Below are positions 59,326 through 64,000 of a DNA stretch of 64,000 nt, in pieces; positions within the stretch are counted from its first letter, which is position 1, and every line of letters begins with the position of its first letter. Origin of the DNA: Kribbella italica (lineage in GTDB: Bacteria; Actinomycetota; Actinomycetes; Propionibacteriales; Kribbellaceae); NCBI RefSeq assembly GCF_014205135.1, contig NZ_JACHMY010000001.1, positions 1,550,001 through 1,614,000 of the forward strand. Direction: 5' to 3'. The notes below the pieces were generated by a model. It ran no database searches. It was given only the letters and a program-made list of their open reading frames with translations, and was not told where the DNA came from. The translations under genes and the position numbers were made by a program.

Positions 59326-60279
59326 GTGCGTGCAGTGCAGATCACCGAGTTCGGCGGCCCCGAGGTGCTGAAGGTCAGTGAGGTGGACGCGCCGGCCGCC
59401 GGCGACGGCCAGGTCTTGATCACCGTCGACCGGGCCGGCATCAACTACGCCGACACCCACCAGGTCGAGAACAGCTACCTGTCCAGGACCGAACTGCCGC
59501 TGGTGCCGGGCGGTGAAGTCGTCGGCCGTACGGCGGACGGTCGCCGGGTCGTCGCGCTGGTCGGAAGTGGCGGCTACGCACAGCAGGCCGTGGCGGCGGC
59601 GCCGTACGCGTGGGACGTTCCTGAGGGGGTCAGCGACGGCGACGCGCTGGCCCTGGTGTTGCAAGGGACGACGGCCTGGCACCTGTTGAGGACCTCGACA
59701 CACCTGCAGCCGGGCGAGACCGTCCTCGTGCACGCAGGTGCCGGGGGAGTAGGGTCCCTCGCGATCCAGCTCGCGAAGTTGTGGGGAGCCGGCCGGGTGA
59801 TCGCTACCGCCTCGACCGAGGAGAAGCGGCGGCAGACCGTGGACCTGGGCGCGGACGCCGCGATCGACGGCACCGCCGACGGGCTGAAGGACAGGATCCT
59901 GGCCGCGAACGACGGCAAGCCGGTCGACATCGTGCTGGAGATGGTCGGTGGGCGGACCTTCGACGCTTCGTTCGAGGCGCTCGGCCGGTTCGGTCGTCTG
60001 GTCGTCTTCGGAGCAGCGTCACGAGAGGCCGCCCAGCCGGTCGATCCTCGCGGCCTGATGGTGGGCTCGAAGACGATCGCCGGGTTCTGGCTGGCCGACT
60101 GCTTCAAGCAGCCGGCGCTCCTGGGCGATCCGCTGAAGGAACTGTTCGACCTGACCGTCGCCGGCCGGCTGCACCCGGTGGTCGGCGGCGAGTACGCACT
60201 GTCCGAAGTCGCCAAGGCTCACGAGGACATGCGCGCCCGCCGTACCGTGGGCAAGCTGCTGCTCGACCCCACCCGCTGA
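59326..60279 (+). CDS. Quinone oxidoreductase-like MDR protein
   Basis: 317 residues, GTG with AAGGAAG upstream. GroES-like N-domain (QITEFGGPEVLKVSEVD, RAGINYADTH), then the Rossmann motif VLVHAGAGGVGSLAIQLAKL. No catalytic or structural zinc Cys, which places it in the QOR branch of NADPH-dependent quinone reductases. Likely reduces quinones or enones for detoxification, induced via the divergent TetR regulator, with Ohr 38 bp downstream. Confidence 0.92.
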   Translation: MRAVQITEFGGPEVLKVSEVDAPAAGDGQVLITVDRAGINYADTHQVENSYLSRTELPLVPGGEVVGRTADGRRVVALVGSGGYAQQAVAAAPYAWDVPEGVSDGDALALVLQGTTAWHLLRTSTHLQPGETVLVHAGAGGVGSLAIQLAKLWGAGRVIATASTEEKRRQTVDLGADAAIDGTADGLKDRILAANDGKPVDIVLEMVGGRTFDASFEALGRFGRLVVFGAASREAAQPVDPRGLMVGSKTIAGFWLADCFKQPALLGDPLKELFDLTVAGRLHPVVGGEYALSEVAKAHEDMRARRTVGKLLLDPTR

Positions 60280-60317
60280 TCCTTCCACTCGCTGACCCTC
60301 ACGAGGAGTTCAACCGC

Positions 60318-60749
60318 ATGACCATCGCAGTCGAGAAAGTCATCTACACCGCCCGCGCCACCGCCCAGGGCGGACGTGACGGGCACACCGCCACCGACGA
60401 CGGCAAGCTGGATGTCACCGTCGCGCCGCCGAAGGAGATGGGCGGCAACGGTGAGGGCACCAATCCCGAGCAGCTGTTCGCGGCCGGGTTCGCGTCCTGC
60501 TTCCACAGCGCGCTGAAGCTGGTCGCCCGCAAGGCGCGGCAGGACAGCGAGGGCTCGACCGTCTCCGCCGAGGTCGGCATCGGCCCGATCAACGGTGGCG
60601 CCGGCTACGGCCTCGAGGTCGCGCTGGTCGTCAGCCTGCCGGGTGTCGAGCGTTCGGTCGCCGAGGAGCTGGTCGCCAAGGCGCACGAGGTCTGCCCGTA
60701 CTCGAACGCGACCCGCGGCAACATCAAGGTGGACCTCAAGGTCGCCTGA
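60318..60749 (+). CDS. ohr: Organic hydroperoxide resistance protein
   Basis: 143 residues, ATG 60318 with GAGGAG upstream. Two catalytic Cys in FAAGFASCFHSAL and EVCPYSNATRGN, plus VYTARATAQGGRDGH at the N-terminus, are Ohr rather than OsmC marks. It reduces organic hydroperoxides with a lipoyl or other dithiol reductant. It follows the quinone reductase in the same transcript and is under likely TetR control rather than the usual OhrR. Confidence 0.95.
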   Translation: MTIAVEKVIYTARATAQGGRDGHTATDDGKLDVTVAPPKEMGGNGEGTNPEQLFAAGFASCFHSALKLVARKARQDSEGSTVSAEVGIGPINGGAGYGLEVALVVSLPGVERSVAEELVAKAHEVCPYSNATRGNIKVDLKVA

Positions 60750-60755
60750 GCGTCA

Positions 60756-60801
60756 GCGAACCCCCTGGTTGGTCAGAATACTGATCATCCAGGGGGTTCG
60801 C
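60756..60801. terminator. Terminator between ohr and XRE gene
   Basis: GCGAACCCCCTGG (60756-60768) / CCAGGGGGTTCGC (60789-60801), perfect 13-bp stem. A 13-bp direct repeat TGGTTGGTCAGAA occurs at 60766-60778 and 60821-60833. Confidence 0.75.
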
Positions 60802-60842
60802 CGTTCCTGCCGGAACACGGTGGTTGGTCAGAAAAGTGATCG

Positions 60843-61709
60843 TCAGTGCATGCGCTCGAGCGCTTCGAGCAGCAGCCGCTGGGTCTCGCCGACCGGGGCC
60901 GCCGCGATGCTCAGCGCGTCCATGATCGCGGCGTACTCGTCGAGGTCCTCGACCTTGTCGAGGTAGAGGGCGCTGGCCGCGTGCTCGATGTACACCACGT
61001 CGGGCAGGTCGCCCTCGGGGAAGCGCAGAATACTGAACGCTCCACCGGCACTCGGGTAACCGACGCTGCTGAACGGCATCACCTGGATGGTCAGGTTCGG
61101 CAGTTTGGTCATCTTGATCAGGTGCTCGATCTGCTCGCACATCGCCTCGCGGCCGCCGACCGGGCGGTGCAGGACCGCCTCGTCGATGACCACCCAGAGC
61201 TTGACCGGGTTGGCGCGGGTGAGGATCTGCTGGCGGGTGACGCGGAGGGCGACCCGCTGGTCGATCTCCTCCTGCGGCAGGTAGGTCTTGCCCAGCTGGA
61301 CCACCGCGCGGGCGTAGTTCTCGGTCTGCAGCAGGCCCGGGACGAACAGCACCTCGTACGTACGGATCAGCTTGGCGGCGACCTCGAGGCCGACGTAGTT
61401 GGAGAACCAGGCCGGCATCACGTCGCCGTACCGGGACCACCAGCCGGGGTTGTTCGCGGCGCGGGCCAGCTCCATCAGCCGGTCCTTCTCGCGCTCGTCG
61501 GTCAGCCCGTACAGCTTCAGCAGGTCGGCGACGTCGCGTTCCTTGAACCCGACCCGGCCGAGCTCCATCCGGCTGACCTTGGACTCCGACGAGCGGATCT
61601 GCCAGCCCGCGTCGGCCCGGCTGATCCCCGCCGACTCGCGCATCCGGCGCAGGTGCCCGCCCAGCATGATCCGGAGGGCGGTCGGCCCGCCGTCGTCCCC
61701 GCCTGCCAC
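60843..61709 (-). CDS. XRE-family HTH regulator with DUF5753 domain
   Basis: 288 residues from the GTG at 61707-61709, nine bases after GAGG; GTG 61715 is an alternative. HTH RESAGISRADAGWQIRSSESKVSRMELG, then DUF5753 (FVPGLLQTENYARAVVQLG, WVVIDEAVLHRPVGG). Unlike the regulator at 46220 there is no adjacent DUF397 gene. Ends in EALERMH. Targets unknown. Separated by 158 bp from the deacylase gene upstream. Confidence 0.93.
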   Translation of the reverse strand: MAGGDDGGPTALRIMLGGHLRRMRESAGISRADAGWQIRSSESKVSRMELGRVGFKERDVADLLKLYGLTDEREKDRLMELARAANNPGWWSRYGDVMPAWFSNYVGLEVAAKLIRTYEVLFVPGLLQTENYARAVVQLGKTYLPQEEIDQRVALRVTRQQILTRANPVKLWVVIDEAVLHRPVGGREAMCEQIEHLIKMTKLPNLTIQVMPFSSVGYPSAGGAFSILRFPEGDLPDVVYIEHAASALYLDKVEDLDEYAAIMDALSIAAAPVGETQRLLLEALERMH

Positions 61710-61867
61710 GGTCACGACCTCATCACGCCTTCCCCAGCCTCCCTGCGATCCCCTGTCCAGGGCAGGCAACAGCAGCCTCTCACCCAAGACGCTCTTGATG
61801 CTATCGCTCCGGGGACGATCTGGCCCGTATTTCTTCCAGCCAGCCGCCCGCTGACCCAGCAGGAACC

Positions 61868-62404
61868 TCAGGCAGACGGTGTGGCCAAGGCGAGGACCGT
61901 GGCGGTGGGGAGTTTGGCCAGGTCGGCGCCGTCGACGACGAGTTTGGAGGCTCGGATGCCGCTGCCGATGACGACCAGGCCCGCGGCGGCGACCGACTCG
62001 TCGACCAGGACGGGCCAGGCGGTGGGGAGGCCGATCGGGGTGATGCCGCCGTACTCCATGGCGGTGGAGGTGACGGCGTCGTCCTGTGCGGCGAAGGAGA
62101 TCTTGCGGACGCCGAGGTGCTTGCGGATCACGCCGTTCACGTCGGCACGGTCGGTGGCCAGGACCATCACCGCCGCGTACGTCGACTCGCCGGCTCGCTT
62201 GCCGTGCACGATCACGCAGTTCGCCGACGCCGCCATCGGTACGTCGTACTCGGCGCAGAACGCGGCGGTGTCAGCCAGTGAAGGGTCGATCGCGACCGCC
62301 CACGCGGGCAGGTCACCCAGTGCGGCACGCACCGGATCGGCCAGCAGTTCCGGTACGTCGGCCGCCGCCTGCCACTCGAGTTTGCCGAGCTCGGGAGCCG
62401 CCAC
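61868..62404 (-). CDS. YbaK/ProX-type aminoacyl-tRNA deacylase-like protein
   Basis: 178 residues, GTG 62402-62404 sharing its G with the stop of the GNAT gene (TAGTG). YbaK fold: CVIVHGKRAGESTYAAVMVLATDRADVNG, RKHLGVRKISFA, and the conserved YGGITPIGLPTAWPVLVD loop. Family members hydrolyse mischarged Cys- or Ala-tRNA(Pro). Translationally linked to the small GNAT gene. Confidence 0.9.
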   Translation of the reverse strand: MAAPELGKLEWQAAADVPELLADPVRAALGDLPAWAVAIDPSLADTAAFCAEYDVPMAASANCVIVHGKRAGESTYAAVMVLATDRADVNGVIRKHLGVRKISFAAQDDAVTSTAMEYGGITPIGLPTAWPVLVDESVAAAGLVVIGSGIRASKLVVDGADLAKLPTATVLALATPSA

Positions 62405-62706
62405 TACGACGCCACCCCTTCCAGCAGGTCGGCGTACTCGGGGTGCTTCTCGAAGTACTGGATGTAGTACGGGCACGCCGGCCGCACCTTGATCCCCGCC
62501 GCGCGGGCGTCCTCCAGCGACTGCCGCGCGACCTTCCCGGCCACGCCGCGGCCCTGGAACTCCGGCATCGTCTCGGTGTGCAGGAAGGTGATGTGGTCGC
62601 TGGTCCGGCGGTAGGTGGCGATTCCCATCAGCGCGCCGGAGGCGTCGCGTGCCTCGTACCGGTGGTGCTCGGGGGCATCTGCGACGGTCACGTCGTCGTT
62701 GTCCAT
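62404..62706 (-). CDS. Small GNAT-like N-acetyltransferase (NATD1/YidJ-like)
   Basis: 100 residues, ATG 62704-62706. HHRYEARDASGALMGIATY, TETMPEFQGRGVAGKVARQSLEDARAAG and the CPYYIQYFEKHPEY end are the signature of the short single-domain GNAT family (DUF on the older name). Binds acetyl-CoA through the QGRGVAGK loop; substrate unknown. Precedes the YbaK-like gene with a one-base overlap. Confidence 0.92.
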   Translation of the reverse strand: MDNDDVTVADAPEHHRYEARDASGALMGIATYRRTSDHITFLHTETMPEFQGRGVAGKVARQSLEDARAAGIKVRPACPYYIQYFEKHPEYADLLEGVAS

Positions 62707-62847
62707 GACCGCCACTGTAGTCAGCCCGCCCGGCCCCGGCAGCGCGGTGCCCACGAGCCGAAACCCATTGGCGACGGATGAAAACGCGCCGCCGGGGTAC
62801 CCGCTCCTACGGACCACTTCGGACCGGCCGGCGGAGAGAGGCGGCGT

Positions 62848-64000
62848 ATGAGTGAGCACGCGTTGGAGGGCAAGGCGATACCGAGCCTGGTGCCCGCCCG
62901 GATGGACCGCCTGCCGTGGACCCGCTTCCACTGGATGATCGTCGTCGGCCTCGGCGTCTCCTGGATCCTGGACGGTCTGGAGATCCAGCTGGTCTCGCTG
63001 GTCGGCAACGTGCTGAAGGAAGGCGCGACCCTCGGGCTGACCACCGCCGAGGTCGGGCTGCTGGCCTCGATCTACCTCGCCGGTGAGGTCGTCGGCGCAC
63101 TCTTCTTCGGCCGGCTCACCGACCGCTGGGGCCGCCGGAACCTGTTCATCATCACGCTCGTGGTCTACCTGGTCGCCTCCGGCGCGGCCGGGCTGAGCTG
63201 GGACTTCTGGTCGATCGCGTTCTGCCGGTTCGTCGCCGGGATGGGCATCGGCGGCGAGTACGCCGCGATCAACTCCGCGATCGACGAGCTGATCCCCTCG
63301 AAGTATCGCGGCCGCGTCGACATCGGCGTCAACGGCACCTACTGGGGCGGCGCGCTGATCGGCTCCGCGGTCGGTCTGGTCTTCCTCAACGACGACATCG
63401 TGCCGATCGAGTGGGGCTGGCGGCTGTGCTTCCTGATCGGGCCGGTGATGGGCCTGATGATCATCTACCTGCGCCGCCACATCCCGGAGAGCCCGCGCTG
63501 GCTGATGACCCACGGCAAGGTCGAGGAGGCCGAGCGGACCGTCGACAGGATCGAGGAGACCGTACGGCGCCAGGGCGGCGAGCTGCGCGAGGTGACCGAC
63601 GACGAGGCGATCAACGTCGTCGACTACCCGCCGGTAAGGTACCGCGAGATCGCGCGGGTGATGCTGCGCGACTACCGCAGCCGGTCGTTCCTCGGCTTCT
63701 CGATGATGGTCACCCAGGCGTTCCTCTACAACGCGATCTTCTTCACCTACGCGCTGGTGCTGAAGGCGTACTTCGGCCTGAACGACTCCAGCATCGCGCT
63801 GTACTTCTTCCCGTTCGCGATCGGCAACCTGGCCGGCCCGCTGCTGCTCGGCCACCTGTTCGACACGATCGGCCGGCGCAAGATGATCCTGGCGACGTAC
63901 TCGATCTCGGCGGTGGTGCTGTTCGTCACCGCGCTGCTGTTCAACGCGGGATCGCTGAACGCGATGTCGCTGACCGCCCTGTGGTGCGTGGTGTTCTTCT
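62848..64000 (+). CDS. MFS transporter (metabolite:H+ symporter type), 5' part
   Basis: First 384 residues, ATG after GGAGAGAGG; the right window edge cuts it in the second half, about helix 10. LFFGRLTDRWGRRNLF and RFVAGMGIGGEYAAINSAIDEL are the two sugar-porter/metabolite-symporter motifs, and YLRRHIPESPRWLM the mid-loop signature. A long charged central loop follows. Substrate probably a sugar or aromatic/organic acid. Divergent from the GNAT-deacylase pair. Confidence 0.92.
   Translation, partial: MSEHALEGKAIPSLVPARMDRLPWTRFHWMIVVGLGVSWILDGLEIQLVSLVGNVLKEGATLGLTTAEVGLLASIYLAGEVVGALFFGRLTDRWGRRNLFIITLVVYLVASGAAGLSWDFWSIAFCRFVAGMGIGGEYAAINSAIDELIPSKYRGRVDIGVNGTYWGGALIGSAVGLVFLNDDIVPIEWGWRLCFLIGPVMGLMIIYLRRHIPESPRWLMTHGKVEEAERTVDRIEETVRRQGGELREVTDDEAINVVDYPPVRYREIARVMLRDYRSRSFLGFSMMVTQAFLYNAIFFTYALVLKAYFGLNDSSIALYFFPFAIGNLAGPLLLGHLFDTIGRRKMILATYSISAVVLFVTALLFNAGSLNAMSLTALWCVVFF

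Overview
The window is high-GC actinobacterial chromosome with dense coding, many GTG starts, frequent 4-bp ATGA/GTGA gene overlaps and a strong preference for GTAC/CGTAC words. Gene content (coproporphyrin-dependent heme genes, DUF3000, DUF3099, DUF397/DUF5753 regulators, InhA-type enoyl reductase, cyanophycin genes, a CebR-type operator) fits Actinomycetota of the Propionibacteriales type. Kribbella or a close relative is my inference, not something the sequence proves.

Layout. 1-8 kb: end of an amino-acid permease, a secreted HExxH protein, a beta-propeller/coiled-coil pair, and the fadA-fadB beta-oxidation operon. 8-19 kb: dienelactone hydrolase-glutathione peroxidase, then rnd-DUF3000 divergent from hemE, cgoX(hemG) and chdC(hemQ), two VOC proteins and msrB. 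A MarR/flavin-monooxygenase pair plus a low-complexity spacer sits inside the heme cluster. 19-31 kb: exported nuclease, a receiver-flavoprotein coupled to a class III cyclase, thermolysin-like protease, LigD-type polymerase, SDR, SURF1, moaA, DUF3099. 31-37.5 kb: dodecin, fabG-inhA, a CphA-like Mur ligase, a membrane protein, and a DyP peroxidase with a PCuAC copper chaperone. 37.6-41.5 kb: cyanophycinase-cyanophycin synthetase operon preceded by a 16-copy 12-bp tandem repeat.

41.9-47.9 kb looks accessory: slightly lower GC, many small overlapping genes and many inverted repeats. It holds a three-gene unit of WXG100-like partner, DddA/SCP1.201-type deaminase toxin and Imm1 immunity protein. 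Upstream is a 64/28/117-residue overlapping mini-cassette, then an MFS transporter, a DUF397 protein, an XRE-DUF5753 regulator and a divergent alpha/beta hydrolase. A 16-bp motif (TATGCAGTTTCATTCA) forms a perfect palindromic pair upstream of the cassette and recurs at the regulator/hydrolase divergent promoter, so the set may be one regulated competition module. This is the most interesting part of the window.

48-64 kb returns to core-type content: paralogous lipoproteins, GH16-CBM6 glucanase with a CebR-like operator, GNATs, serB, an ABC ATPase, NfeD/stomatin pair, TauE-type permease, TetR/quinone oxidoreductase/Ohr, a second XRE-DUF5753 regulator, a YbaK-type deacylase, and an MFS transporter running off the right edge. 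A 34-bp palindromic element occurs four times (1.2, 53.6, 54.5 and 54.7 kb), the last two within a 199-bp tandem duplication. No rRNA, tRNA, CRISPR array, transposase or integrase was recognised.
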